Of a stretch of DNA of 64,000 bases, positions 36,801-46,855 are shown piece by piece. The first letter of the stretch is position 1, and every line of letters starts with the position of its first letter. This DNA is from Hygrophila difformis (lineage: Eukaryota > Streptophyta > Magnoliopsida > Lamiales > Acanthaceae): assembly GCA_030278955.1 (NCBI GenBank), contig JAOANR010000003.1, forward strand, positions 21,847,050-21,911,049, written 5' to 3'. The translations under genes were made by a program, and so were the position numbers. The notes below the pieces were generated by a model that saw nothing but the letters and a program-made list of their open reading frames with translations, was not told the DNA's origin and made no database searches.

Positions 36801-36885
36801 CAAAATGCTAAAAAGTACCATTGGACGCAGAACTCGAATCTGAAAACGTTGCCGACGCATTCAACGACATGCTAATCGCATTCAT
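33836..36885 (-). CDS. FAR1-type MULE transposase, intact
   Basis: The five-exon model is 36885-36819, 36255-35226, 35144-34917, 34753-34071, 33987-33836. It totals 2160 nt, encodes 719 residues and has no stop. Domains in order: a FAR1/WRKY-GCM1-type zinc finger (residues ~30-140, CEAK.. and FFCGDHNHD); the MULE DDE domain with Asp in TFDTTY (~264), Asp in FTDQD (~326), CSWH (~347) and Glu in LSESFNS (~434); a SWIM finger CSC..CCH (~554-568); and a basic tail KGRKKSNKR..RKKK, probably nuclear targeting. It cuts and joins the element at its TIRs. FAR1/FHY3 host regulators derive from this family, but the location inside the TIRs shows this one is the transposon's own. The start is the less certain part: the frame is open to 37029, and a second Met follows at residue 6. 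Confidence 0.88.
36310..36640 (-). repeat. Motif cluster upstream of or within transposase intron 1
   Basis: About nine ATCGCTGAAAA-type motifs (plus strand) sit in two near-duplicate blocks (around 36317-36430 and 36555-36630), each followed by CATAATCACATGT and ACGCTTAAATGAACATATAG. They fall in intron 1 (36818-36256) of the transposase model. Confidence 0.8.
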
Positions 36886-37039
36886 AATTGCCAACAACTT
36901 CCTCACACCGCCGCAACACGTACACAGCAAACAAAACACAGAAGAGAACTTGTCACCAAAAAAAAAAAAAAACAGAAGAGAACTCGGAAATCCAAAGAAG
37001 ACGACGTCCAACGGCGAACAATATGGCAAATATATGAAA

Positions 37040-37153
37040 TTACTTTTCTACCCTTAGAGTTAATCTCAATCGTCGATTTTTAAAGACAATCAACGGCTGT
37101 AAATGCCCACAGCACATCAAGTCAAAAAGGGTGATTGCACCCTAACGAAATTG
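37040..37153 (-). repeat. MULE right terminal inverted repeat
   Basis: On the minus strand it starts CAATTTCGTTAGGGTGCAAT and includes AAAAATCGACGATTG and AAGGGTAGAAAAG. It pairs with 25189-25293. Confidence 0.75.
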
Positions 37154-37219
37154 CTAAAACCAAGTATCCCACGCTAGGTATGGATTTACTTTCCTAAATT
37201 AATAATTACTAGTAATACT

Positions 37220-37475
37220 TTGGGTATGTTTATGAAATAATTAGTGTGTGGAGTTTAGAATTAGTAGAAAAATAATTTTAAATTGAGATGGTTTTGAGTA
37301 ATGTTCTTTCGTGTTATAGTTTAAAAATATAGTTTAGAGATTGGAGATGAGCGTTAAGATTTTAGGGTTTAGAGGTTAAAATTTAGCGATAACTAAAATT
37401 AGTGTTATATATATATAAGGTTTTAAATAATTTTTAGATTGTAATTTAAACGCTAAACATTGAGATTTTTTTTTT
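37220..37475 (+). repeat. Dispersed repeat, copy 2 (right of the MULE)
   Basis: It shares AAAAATAATTTTAAATTGA and several GTTTAGAG-type blocks with 24650-24905, in the same order and orientation. Confidence 0.5.
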
Positions 37476-37779
37476 TCGAATGCAGCCTTTACATATTATT
37501 CTAAAACGCTAGAAAAAAATGCAAAAGAATTAACAAAATGAAAGAGTTAGTAATTTAATATAGAGGTGATAAAGGGGTTTAGATATTAGGCTTATTAATA
37601 GATAGCATATTTGACTAGCATATTTGATTAGCATATGTGAGTAATAAATTTGACCAGTATATAGTAATAGCATATTTGATTAAAGTTTTTTGGTGATTAG
37701 CATATAATTTAACATATATAGAGCCATTAAATTGAAACGGAATCCACTGGCCAATATGCTTAAGAATTTAGCAGATTAT

Positions 37780-38067
37780 GGGTATGTTCTGCACGCAGCT
37801 TTTGGGAGCTTTTGGTGGTTTTAGCTTTTATTTCAAAACAAAAGCTGCGTTCTGTACACTAGCTTTTGGGAGCTTCCGGAAGCTACTTTCCAAATTTAAT
37901 TAATTTTTCTCTTCAATTATAATTTTTGACAGCTACAGCTACTTATACCGAACACTTATGAAAAAACTGATAGCTACATCTCCTACAGCTCCCAACAGCT
38001 AGAGCTCCATACAGGTGCAGCTTGCAGTTACAGCCCGCAGCTACAGTTCGACGTGCAAAACAGACCT
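37780..38067. mobile_element. MITE with GGGTATGTTCTGCACG ends
   Basis: The left end GGGTATGTTCTGCACG pairs with the complement of the right end, AGGTCTGTTTTGCACG. The interior is rich in AGCTTTTGGGAGC and its complement, giving a foldback. No clear target duplication and no gene were found. Confidence 0.5.
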
Positions 38068-38498
38068 TAAATTTGAGCAACTTGAGCCGAATCTGGCTAA
38101 TCTGCTTTTAGAATATGCCACTTAATTAACAAACAATGTGAAACACATGATTGGTCAAGTTAATTTATCCAATTTAATTGCATGTTTACTTTGTATGGAT
38201 TGCGTTTCCCTCCGGACTCCGCATATGCGGAAGTATTTTCCGGACGCACATGTTGTGCTGCAACCACTCACACACACATATGGCAGTATATCATCAAATT
38301 TACTTTCCTTTTTCCATTTGAGTGATTGGTGGGTAATTAATGGGATTGTCCATTTCTGAGTTTTCCTGAAATCTTTTTTAAAGAATTTAATTGTTACACG
38401 TGTGATTGCCAAGATTGACCCCAATTTTGAGAAGATTATGAATATTTTTTTTTATTTTTAGTACAGAATTTAATCTGTGCATGAGATTCTCTCGTGCT

Positions 38499-39133
38499 AC
38501 TTACGCATTAGAAATTATCATTCTCCGATCCACTACTTACGCATTAGAAATTATCATTCTCCGTTCCACTAATATGTATGCATTATCAGTAGCATAATTG
38601 TGCTATGTACTGATATAAGTAATGTTGTCATCCTATTTATAACATGATCTGGCACAGTATCTCTAATAGCAATGCAAGCATTCATTGTCAATGTTATCTT
38701 TAACCGTTTACATGATTCTCTTACCGTCTCTATAAATGTGATATAGTTCATTCCTAAACATTCGCGCTCATGCTCTGTGGAGATTACTAGCAGTTGCTCA
38801 ATTTTTCTATAATTAAATTCAGTGTTATGAACATTACATTCAAGTGTTGTGCAGGCTTTTTTCTCGTGATCCTTAAGCATTAAAAGTTATCGTGCTCTGT
38901 TCAAATATTATGTATGCATTATCAGTAGCATAAATGTGATTTGTAATGATATCCGTAATGTTATCATGTAGTTGACAACATTATCTGTCACAGTTCATCT
39001 ATTATTAATGTTCACATCCATTGGAAAATGTGATCTTTAAACGTTTACATAATGCTCTTAACGTCTATATTAATGTGCTATAGCTTATTCCTTAATATTC
39101 GCGTTCATGCTATGTGGATATTACAAGCAGTTT
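38499..39133. repeat. Two nested tandem duplications
   Basis: A 33-bp unit (CTACTTACGCATTAGAAATT start) is repeated back to back at about 38499-38563. Then a unit of about 340 bp beginning ATGTATGCATTATCAGTAGC occurs near 38573 and again near 38911, with shared blocks such as TTCGCG(C/T)TCATGCT. No gene was recognised. Confidence 0.7.
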
Positions 39134-39652
39134 CGCACATGACACACCACACCACAAATCGAATCTTCATCCACTACGAATAAGGCAGTTACAAATCACC
39201 GCTTCATTACTCCCATGATTTTGGGTAATCAGTGATCCACCTTCCTTAATTATTAAATGCATGTTAATGGTATGAAGACCCACTATGGTGACGCGTAGCA
39301 CAAACTGTGCATGGAAGGAACACGTCCGCATATGCGGATTATTTATAGGGGATGTTTGGAAGCCGGCATATTTAGGAGCATATAGCGGATTCAATCAGCA
39401 TATCCTCTCACAATTCCCTCTCCGAATCTACTATCTGCTAGCGGATCCGGTGACTCCCAAACATCCCTATAGTCCACATAGTAACCGGATTGACTTTATA
39501 GAATTAGGACCTATATAGGCCCATAATAAATAATCTCACATACTAAATTGATGTGATTATAGTCCAAACTAAAATGGTATAACAAAATGATCTCATAACT
39601 AATCTCGCATACTTATTTGTGATTAATCAATTCTATATGGGATTTATTAAAT

Positions 39653-40879
39653 GGAAAAAAGGATAAATAGGTCATTTTTCTTTTCAAAAAATTCAAATCT
39701 GTCCTTTTTCTATTTTATTACAAAAACAGTCCTCTACAAATGCTAATTATGTTCAAATCAGTCATTTTTTCACTAATTATATTCTAATTGCTGACGTGGC
39801 AAGGGTTTTAATTTAAACCTGACACGTGTGCATAATATTAGTTCTTTTTCTTTTATCTTTTGCCAATTCAGTCCTAAACTTTTATTTTGTTCTATTTAGT
39901 CCTCTACCCCAATCACTCATTTTTATATTAATTGGCCTCAAACCTTTCAAATTATTTCATTTTAGGCCCAGAACCTTAAATTTTTTATTATTACTAATCC
40001 ATTTATCAAATAAATGCACAACATACTTCCGTAAATAAAATTAAACACCAAACCTCATATATTGGGTTTGACTGCTTTGTTATCGGGTCTTTCAAGTACC
40101 GGAATTTTACGGACTCTCTCTAATAACCACTCGACCGCAACCGATGGTTCATTGGTTTTGGTTTCCTTCAGTAACAATCAACAGAATCTTACTTTGCGTC
40201 CTACCTTAGGATGTAGCAATATTTGAGTAAATGATTTAACTTGAATTTTTGGAAGGTTATGGATACAGGAAGCCTTGGTTTTATTGAAAAATATTAATAT
40301 TATTAAAAATATTAAAAAAATAGCCTGAATTTTATTGTCCACAAAGTAAGATTCTGTTGATTGTTACTGAAGGAAACCAAAACCAATGAACAATCGTTAC
40401 GGTCGGGTGGTTAGAGAGAGTCCGTAAAATTCGGAACTTCGAAGACCCGGTAACAAGGCGGTCAAACCCAATGTATGAGGTTTGGTATTTAATTTTATTT
40501 ACGGAAGTATGTTGGGCATTTATTTGATAAATGTATTAGTAATAATAAAAAAATTAAGGTTCTGGGCCTAAAATGAAATAATTTGAAAGGTTTGAGGCCA
40601 ATTAATATAAAAATGAGTGATTGGGGTAGAGGACTAAATAGAACAAAATAAAAGTTTATGACTGAATTGGCAAAAGATAAAAGAAAAATGACTAATATTA
40701 TGCACACGTGTCAGGTTTAAATTAAAACCCTTGCCACGTCAGCAATTAGAATATAATTAGTGAAAAAAGGACTGATTTGAACATAATTAGCATTTGTAGA
40801 GGACTGTTTTGGTAATAAAATAGAAAAAGGACTGATTGAATTTTTTGAAAAAAAAAAGGACCTATTTATCTTTTTTTCC
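39653..40879. mobile_element. Foldback MULE-like element, 10-bp TSD, second copy
   Basis: The ends are GGAAAAAAGGATAAATAGG and the complement of CCTATTTATCTTTTTTTCC. The exact 10-bp duplication TTTATTAAAT lies at 39643-39652 and 40880-40889. The arms span about 550 bp and are highly similar to those of 15343-16401, and the centre includes a small AT-rich loop. There is no transposase. Confidence 0.8.
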
Positions 40880-41209
40880 TTTATTAAATTAATCAATCAT
40901 ATCCATCAATTATTTATCACGCCAGGATGTTTTTTCGATCCTGATGTGGCCGAAATCCCATCGTCCTTCTCCAATGCAGTGGTCGCTAACAGTCAGCCCT
41001 AGTTCAAAGGTTTGCAGATGGTGCGATTTTGGGAGGAATAATAGAGGCGGAGCTTGGGAGGAAGAACGATGGAGGCAGAGTATTGAAAATTTGAAATGCC
41101 TCACATGAATGATTGAGTTTATATAAATTTTAGTGAGTGCACCAGACATTACTTAAATTTTATAAATAATGATAGCAATTTATTTGATGTGCCTAAATAA
41201 TTTTGAACT

Positions 41210-41382
41210 AGGATGAAGATTTAGCCCAAGTGGTTAAATCTCTTGACTTCCAACAGAATGTTGGAGATTCGATTCCCACCGGCCCCCTATCTCTCCCTTT
41301 TATTCTCCTTTGTAATTGTGTGACATGGGCTCCCACCACCCCTTTCCCAGGCCTTCAATGGCTCCTAAAAAAAAAAAAAAAG
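41210..41382 (+). mobile_element. tRNA-derived SINE family A, complete
   Basis: The 12-bp target duplication TAATTTTGAACT lies at 41198-41209 and 41383-41394. The head contains TAGCCCAAGTGG (box-A-like) and GATTCGATTCCCACC (box B). The tail ends in a 15-A run. Confidence 0.85.
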
Positions 41383-41768
41383 TAATTTTGAACTTCTAAC
41401 CAACCAATGTAGGACTCTCCTATGGAGAAATCAGAAATACATTATTGTAGTATAAAACATACTACCTCATATCAATGCCATGATTTTTCTTTTTTCTACT
41501 CCAACTTACTTATTTTGAAGTCATAATATAATTAGCTAGCTAGAAACTTGTAAGCCATAAATAATTAGAATATTTGATTAATTGAAATAATTTCTTAAAC
41601 TTTTCAATTCGTCTATTATTAGTTTATATATGAAACTGGAAATATTTTAAAATTATTATAAACTTTAAAAATTTTCCTATTCATTAACCCAAACACAACA
41701 TTCAATACAAAAATTTTTGTTTTAACAATCAAAATTTTTGTCCAAACTCCAGAATTTTATAAATGATA

Positions 41769-42028
41769 CTTCCTCTGTTCTCTTTTAAATGCACCATTCC
41801 TGCATTTCACATCGTCCAAGACACATTTTTAAAGGTTAATAACTCAAATTGTACATAAATAAAAATTATAAAAATTTAATATTCTAAAACTATGTGATTA
41901 GACGAATCTAACAAGATCTCACTTGACTATGTTTTTTCTTATATAACTATGTTAAAAAAATTAGTCAAAGTTACTCAATGAATAGTGACTACTATGCAAA
42001 TGGATCACTTATTTGAGAACGGAGGTAG
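41769..42028 (-). mobile_element. Stowaway-like MITE (family B), TSD TA
   Basis: It has ends CTTCCTCTGTTC and ACGGAGGTAG, TA duplication, and the family signature inverted (ATTAGACGAATC, AACAAGATCTCACTTGACTA). Confidence 0.75.
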
Positions 42029-42340
42029 TAGTAGAAACTAAGAAGGTAATTGATAGAACTCATGACTAAAATCTTAGGTACCAAAAATTTTATCATCGAT
42101 TTCGATTGCAAAATAACAGAAGAAAAACAAACGCAATGGTTTTATCATTTCTTATCTTTCGTTAAGCCGTCTCGCCCGATAGATTTGGTTTTAGAAAAAT
42201 ACAGACAGAAAAAACCAAAAGTATTACAATATCACAAGATCAGAGAATTGTAGATAATCCACAAGACTAGAGGAAGACATACGTATGCATGCACCAAATT
42301 AAATTACAAAATCTTAGATAGCAGTTAATTGAACAATTAT
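42029..42340. other. Downstream flank of the proline-rich gene
   Basis: This is the 3' side of the minus-strand gene. No other gene is supported; a 67-codon open frame here lacks any domain. Confidence 0.4.
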
Positions 42341-43393
42341 TTAACTAAAAGGAGGAGAATCTGGATCCGGCGCCGGGAATTGTACTCGCGGTAAGGTTGG
42401 CAGCGGTGGCGGCAGCGGTTGCTCATCCACTACCGGCGACCCCGGTATAAACGGGATTGGCTGCACAGGATTCTCCGGGATGGTAACCAATGGAGGCGGG
42501 AAGAAGTCCGGTGTCTGAGGGAATGGGAATGTTGGAGTCTGGCCTCCGCCGGGAAGGTCGGTCGCCGGCGGATTTTGAACAAGTGGCGGGGGGAAGAACG
42601 GGAACGGGAAATCAGGCGTCTGCGGCGGCAATTGGGGAGTAAATATCGGGAAAAGTGGTGGCGCGGAGAACGCTGGAGGGGATTCAGGCAAGGGCGGAGG
42701 AAAGACGATGCCAGGCAACGACGGCGGAGTGAATCCTAGAGGCGGAGAATCAGCGGGAGGTTCCAGCGACGGAATCAACGGCGGAAAGATATCAAGGGGC
42801 GGCGGAGAGGGAACCAGAGGCGGCGGGTACACGATCGGGATTATTTCCGGCGGAGGAGGCGAGGCAGGCTCGGGAGGAGGAGGCGACGGGACAACAGGCG
42901 GCGGAGGCGGAGACGGAGATGGAGGAGGCGGAGATGGCGACGGCGTAGGTGAAGGTGGAGGCGACGCTGGAGGAGGAGCAGCAGCCACCGGAGGCGGGAG
43001 GGGAATTAGCGGAGTCGGAGTCGGAGGCGAAGGGATCATCGGAGGCGGCAGAGGAATTAGCGGAGTCGGAGGCGAAGGGATCACCGGCGGCGGCAGAGGA
43101 ACGAGGGGTGGCCTTGGCGGAGCACGAGAGGGAGAACGGCGGCGGAAAGGATTATCAGCGGAGTCACGGCGGAAAGGCCATCGGCCGCAGGTTCCATACA
43201 AAAAGGAATACAAAGGGTCACAATTGGATCGCCTTCCGCCACGGCGTCCACCACCGGCGCGGCCTCGGCCTCGGCCTCTGGCAGGAGGGCGCCTGGTTCT
43301 GGAGGATGGTTGTGATTCAACAAGTGTTGAAAAGTGTGCAAGTGATGCGAGTAGTAGCAGCAGCAGCAGCAAAAGGAAGTTAGAAAACTTCAT
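42341..43393 (-). CDS. Secreted proline-rich (extensin/gp1-like) cell-wall protein
   Basis: The single-exon protein begins MKFSNFLLLLLLLLLASLAH, a strong signal peptide probably cleaved near VES|QPS. A basic Arg/Gly stretch (RGRGRGRAGGGRR) and a short Cys-containing region (NCDPLYSFLYGTCGRW) follow, then about 250 residues of proline-rich repeats (PLPPP, SPPPP, PSPPPPSP). Such proteins are hydroxylated, glycosylated and laid down in the wall. An upstream in-frame ATG at 43417 (adding MAKKTTTI) lies at the expected transcription start given the TATA box at 43441-43447, so 43393 is preferred. Total length is 350 residues (358 from the first ATG). The local G+C is far above the surroundings because of Pro codons. 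No lesion was seen. Confidence 0.85.
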   Translation of the reverse strand: MKFSNFLLLLLLLLLASLAHFSTLVESQPSSRTRRPPARGRGRGRAGGGRRGGRRSNCDPLYSFLYGTCGRWPFRRDSADNPFRRRSPSRAPPRPPLVPLPPPVIPSPPTPLIPLPPPMIPSPPTPTPLIPLPPPVAAAPPPASPPPSPTPSPSPPPPSPSPPPPPVVPSPPPPEPASPPPPEIIPIVYPPPLVPSPPPLDIFPPLIPSLEPPADSPPLGFTPPSLPGIVFPPPLPESPPAFSAPPLFPIFTPQLPPQTPDFPFPFFPPPLVQNPPATDLPGGGQTPTFPFPQTPDFFPPPLVTIPENPVQPIPFIPGSPVVDEQPLPPPLPTLPRVQFPAPDPDSPPFS

Positions 43394-43440
43394 AATAGTA
43401 GTTGTTTTCTTGGCCAAGCTTGTTGAAACTAAAAACCCTA

Positions 43441-43447
43441 ATTTATA
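43441..43447 (-). promoter_or_regulatory. TATA box of the proline-rich gene
   Basis: TATAAAT on the minus strand, about 50 bp upstream of the ATG at 43393. Confidence 0.6.
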
Positions 43448-43797
43448 GTAGTAATGGCAAGCAGGGAGGGTGTGAATTCCAATGTGAGTGGAAATGTGCA
43501 GCAGCAGAGTCCAGAGAGTAGACTACTATGAAGAAAGAGTAGTAATGGCAATGAACAGGACAGCTGGGGAGATACTAGAATTTACTGTACACTAGAATCA
43601 TGAATTGAAATAATAATCCATGAGAATTATTGATCAAGAGATAAAGATGTACTCATGAAGAAAAATGGAGAAGGTGCACTGTGGGCTGTGGCCGCCTTGT
43701 ACTTTGTGCCATTTACACATTCAATGAAGCTAAGGACTCCAAATGTTGTTCCATTTTTTGATTCACACTCACCATTAATTACTAGTATATCTATCCT
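43448..43797. other. Upstream flank of the proline-rich gene
   Basis: Probably promoter sequence. A 64-codon open frame on the plus strand (43655-43849) has no domain and crosses the left end of the small MULE, so it is not called. Confidence 0.4.
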
Positions 43798-43806
43798 TTA
43801 TGAAGC

Positions 43807-44899
43807 CAGTATGGTTCTTGTGCTCGGAGCTCATTCTCTTAACCATTGAATCTTATTTTATATTAAATGGATGGTTTTGATTTTATAAGGATATAAATGT
43901 AATTTGCATATATATAGTGTTTATTTATATTTATTTTATTTTAATATATTTATGATTTTGCAGGTAATTATTATACTTTTGCAGGTAATTATTATCTGAC
44001 AAAAGGTCTAGAATTTCGTGCAAAACCCCATGTTATACAATGCATTGAGTGAAATATTCTCTCTCGTATAATAACCATTCTGTTTTCTTAAGTGCAACAT
44101 TCTGTCTTATATATATTACAACCATTCCATATAACCATTCTGTTTACATAAGTCCAACATTCTGTCTCATATTACAACCATTCCATATAACAATCATTCT
44201 GTTTTCCTAAGTCCAATATTCTGTCTCATATTACAATCATTCTGTTTTCCTAAGTCCAATATTCTGTCTCATAAGTGAAACAGAATGTCATTTTGAATGA
44301 AGACATATTTCAAAACAGACTGTTAATATATTGAAAACAGAATGTTTATGTACTCCAAACAGAATGTCTATATATTTCCAACATAATGTAAAAAACTCAG
44401 AACAGAATGGTAAAACATATCAAACAGAATGTTGACATATTCCGAAACAGAATGTCAAATAATATACTCTAATATTTTGTCTCGAAATATGTTACATTCT
44501 CTATTGTTCATTGGACAACTTTTATTCCAATTTTCATCATAGTTATACAAGTTAAAATATAGTCAAGTGAGATCTTATTATATTCGTTTCATCTTGTAGT
44601 TTTTAAATATCCAAGTTTTAGAATTTTTATTTATACTAAAATTGAGTTATTATTGATTTAAAATGTGAATTGAACAACGTGCACTGTGGGTCCGTAGCAA
44701 AGATTTAAAAATGGAGGAAGCATGAGAAAAGAATTATTAAGTGAAGAAAGTAATCATTAGTATAATTTTATACTATTTTAATTTAAAAGGTGCAATGACA
44801 AATTTATCCCTGCAATCAATATTAACCATTGATTTAGTTTTGGATCCAATGGTTATAAACCACCCCAGTACATGCTGTGCCAGCATGGGAGCCCTTTCG
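43807..44899. mobile_element. Small non-autonomous MULE with ACAGAATG arrays
   Basis: The exact 9-bp duplication TTATGAAGC lies at 43798-43806 and 44900-44908. The tips align in register (CAGTATGGTTCTTGTGCT against CGAAAGGGCTCCCATGCT), and the inner TIR parts share AACCATTG and GGATA..T..TTGCA. The left half carries CATTCTGT repeats (about 44080-44270); the right half carries ACAGAATG repeats (about 44280-44460). A family B MITE fragment lies at about 44510-44725. There is no gene. Confidence 0.75.
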
Positions 44900-44954
44900 T
44901 TATGAAGCAGGCACCAGTTGATCCGTTGACTTATTCATTTCCCTATCCCATCTA

Positions 44955-45115
44955 TGGTGTTAATTTTTTGGACACGACCCCAAAAAACGAACCTGATCTA
45001 TACGAAAAACTTCAGGTTTGAGTTTAGTCATTTTGGAATTTCTCCAAATCAGGTCGACCCAAAATTCGACGTGAAATATTATACAACTTGCTCAACCTGA
45101 TAGAACATACGATCT
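44955..45115 (+). repeat. Direct repeat left of the CACTA element
   Basis: It shares TTCAGGTTTGAGTTTAGTCA and GAAATATTATACAACTTG with 46352-46510, in the same order and orientation. Confidence 0.7.
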
Positions 45116-45129
45116 GAAACCATAAATTG

Positions 45130-46349
45130 CACTACAAGAAAAAGTCAGTTTAGCGACCGAAATTCGCGACCGAAAATTTTTGGTCGCTATTACCGACCGC
45201 ATTAGCAACCGAATTTTTCTGTCGCTACTTTGCCGACCGAATTAGCGACCGAAATTTTCTGTCGCAATTTAACGACCGAAATAGCGACCGCAACGCATTT
45301 GGTGGCTACCTGGCGACTAAAATCCAATCCGCGACCGAAATAGCGACCGAAACTTTCGGTTGCTAATCCAATTTCCAATTTTTTTTATTTTTTTTTAAAA
45401 AAATCTTTTCAAATATACGTTTACCGACCGAATTAGGGACCGAAAATATTCAGTCACAAACTAGCGACCGAATTCGCGACCGAAAATTCGGTCGCAAATC
45501 TTTTTACATAATTTTATTTTTTTATTTTATTTTAATTATTTTTTTTATCTTTTTAATTTTAATTATTTTTCCTGAATTAAATTTTCTTTTAATTTATTTT
45601 ATATTTATATATTAAATTTTATTTTAAATATTTAATTTAATTAATGTTGGATTTAATATGTAATTTTTAATTTTAATTATTGAATTTAATATTTTTATAA
45701 TTAAAAGTTTTTAGTTTAATTAATATTTAATAATATTGATTTCAGGTTTTTTGAATTTTATTAGTGATTTAATTAATTTGATCCATTTAATTTAATTTTA
45801 TATTTTATTTATTTAATCAATTATTCAATTATTTATTTAACTAATATAATTTTTTGATTTTATTATTTAAGTTATTAATTTACACATTTATACAAATATA
45901 TATTATATATAAAACACATTGCATAAGATGACATGAAATTGTGAGTAGCCGAATGGCATGCGCGCGCAGTGGGAGGTCAACAGGACCTTGGTTCGAATCC
46001 CCTCTTCAACACACTTGGGGAGGAATTAAAATATATCACATGTGGCAGGATTTCATTGGTGATTCGGAGGGTTGGTACAGGTGGTTAGGGCTGGGGATGA
46101 TGATGATGAGGTTGTGGGCTCGAGTTTCGCGACCGCAATTTCGGTCGCTAAAATAAAAATTAATAAAATAAAAAATTTAAATTTTCGGTCGCGAAAATTA
46201 GCGACCGAAAAATGCGGCCGCAGTTTCGGTCGCGAAAATCCGACCGAAAAAATTCGGTCGCGAATTCGGTCGCTTACCCTGTTAGCGACCGAATTTTGAG
46301 GCTTAGCGACCGAATTTTTCGGTCGATAAACTGGATTTTTCTTGTTGTG
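45130..46349. mobile_element. Non-autonomous CACTA element, TSD TTG
   Basis: The ends are CACTACAAGAAAAAGTCAGTT and the complement CACAACAAGAAAAATCCAGTT, with the 3-bp duplication TTG (45127-45129, 46350-46352): the CACTA (En/Spm) hallmarks. Both ends carry dense GCGACCGAA/TTCGGTCGC subterminal repeats (about 20 in all). The centre is very AT-rich. A tRNA-like stretch with GGTTCGAATCCCC lies near 45995-46008, followed by a second SINE-like block. No transposase remains. Confidence 0.85.
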
Positions 46350-46351
46350 TT

Positions 46352-46510
46352 GTGTCAATTTTGGACATAACCCAAAAATACAAACCCGAACGACACGAAA
46401 AATTTCAGGTTTGAGTTTAGTCATTTTGGATTTTTTTCCAAATTAGGTCGATCCGAAACCCGACATGAAATATTATACAACTTGACACGAACACGACCCG
46501 AAAACTGAAA
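46352..46510 (+). repeat. Direct repeat right of the CACTA element
   Basis: This is the partner of 44955-45115 and ends ACACGAACACGACCCG. Confidence 0.7.
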
Positions 46511-46846
46511 TTCAAACCCCTTTCCCATCCCATCTACCCCAGGCTACTCTCTCTCACTCATCCTATGATACAATGACGACATATACTACAAACCACTATA
46601 GAAGTATATTGCATCTTCAATTAATTGTCACCTCATATCTTAAATATGTTATCTTCTTAATTCATGGTTTCAACTAAACAGTAGTACTGTCATACTGTGT
46701 ATGAGTATATTTATGCGTTTTAACTTCTCACCAGCTTCTCTATCCATTCATTGACTATGCAGATTGAACATGTTTAATTTCATGCATGTGTGGATGAGAG
46801 TAATTTCTACCTAATAATTGGGGTTGGGGTCCCAAATTAATTGAGA
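46511..46846. other. Spacer, nothing recognised
   Basis: No open frame with a domain and no element end was found. Confidence 0.5.
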
Positions 46847-46855
46847 TGAATCATT

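Larger units (their letters stand above)
25189..37153 (-). mobile_element. Complete ~12-kb MULE with transposase, Ulp1 and two extra genes
   Basis: It is bounded by an exact 9-bp target duplication CTAAAACCA (25180-25188 and 37154-37162), the size made by Mutator-like elements. The ends align in register from the tips: GGGTCCGGTTATGGTGC on the left, CAATTTCGTTAGGGTGC on the right (complement). They stay similar for about 100 bp (AAAATC, AAGGGTA blocks). Four genes, all leftward, fill it: transposase (36885-33836), Ulp1-like (33257-29432), ORF C (29264-28671) and ORF D (27798-26759). Arrays of TTTTCAGCGAT lie between and within genes and in a 1-kb left subterminal block. It is probably autonomous, or recently so, judging by the unbroken transposase. 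Ulp1-bearing MULEs are known from plants (Kaonashi type); the full gene set here is not one I recognise. Confidence 0.88.

Noticed and set aside
42708..43448. 246-codon open frame (+) over the proline-rich gene
   Set aside because: It is a Gly-rich mirror of Pro codons on the minus strand. The minus frame has a signal peptide, TATA box and proper repeats.
43655..43849. 64-codon open frame upstream of the proline-rich gene
   Set aside because: It crosses the left end of the small MULE and has no domain.
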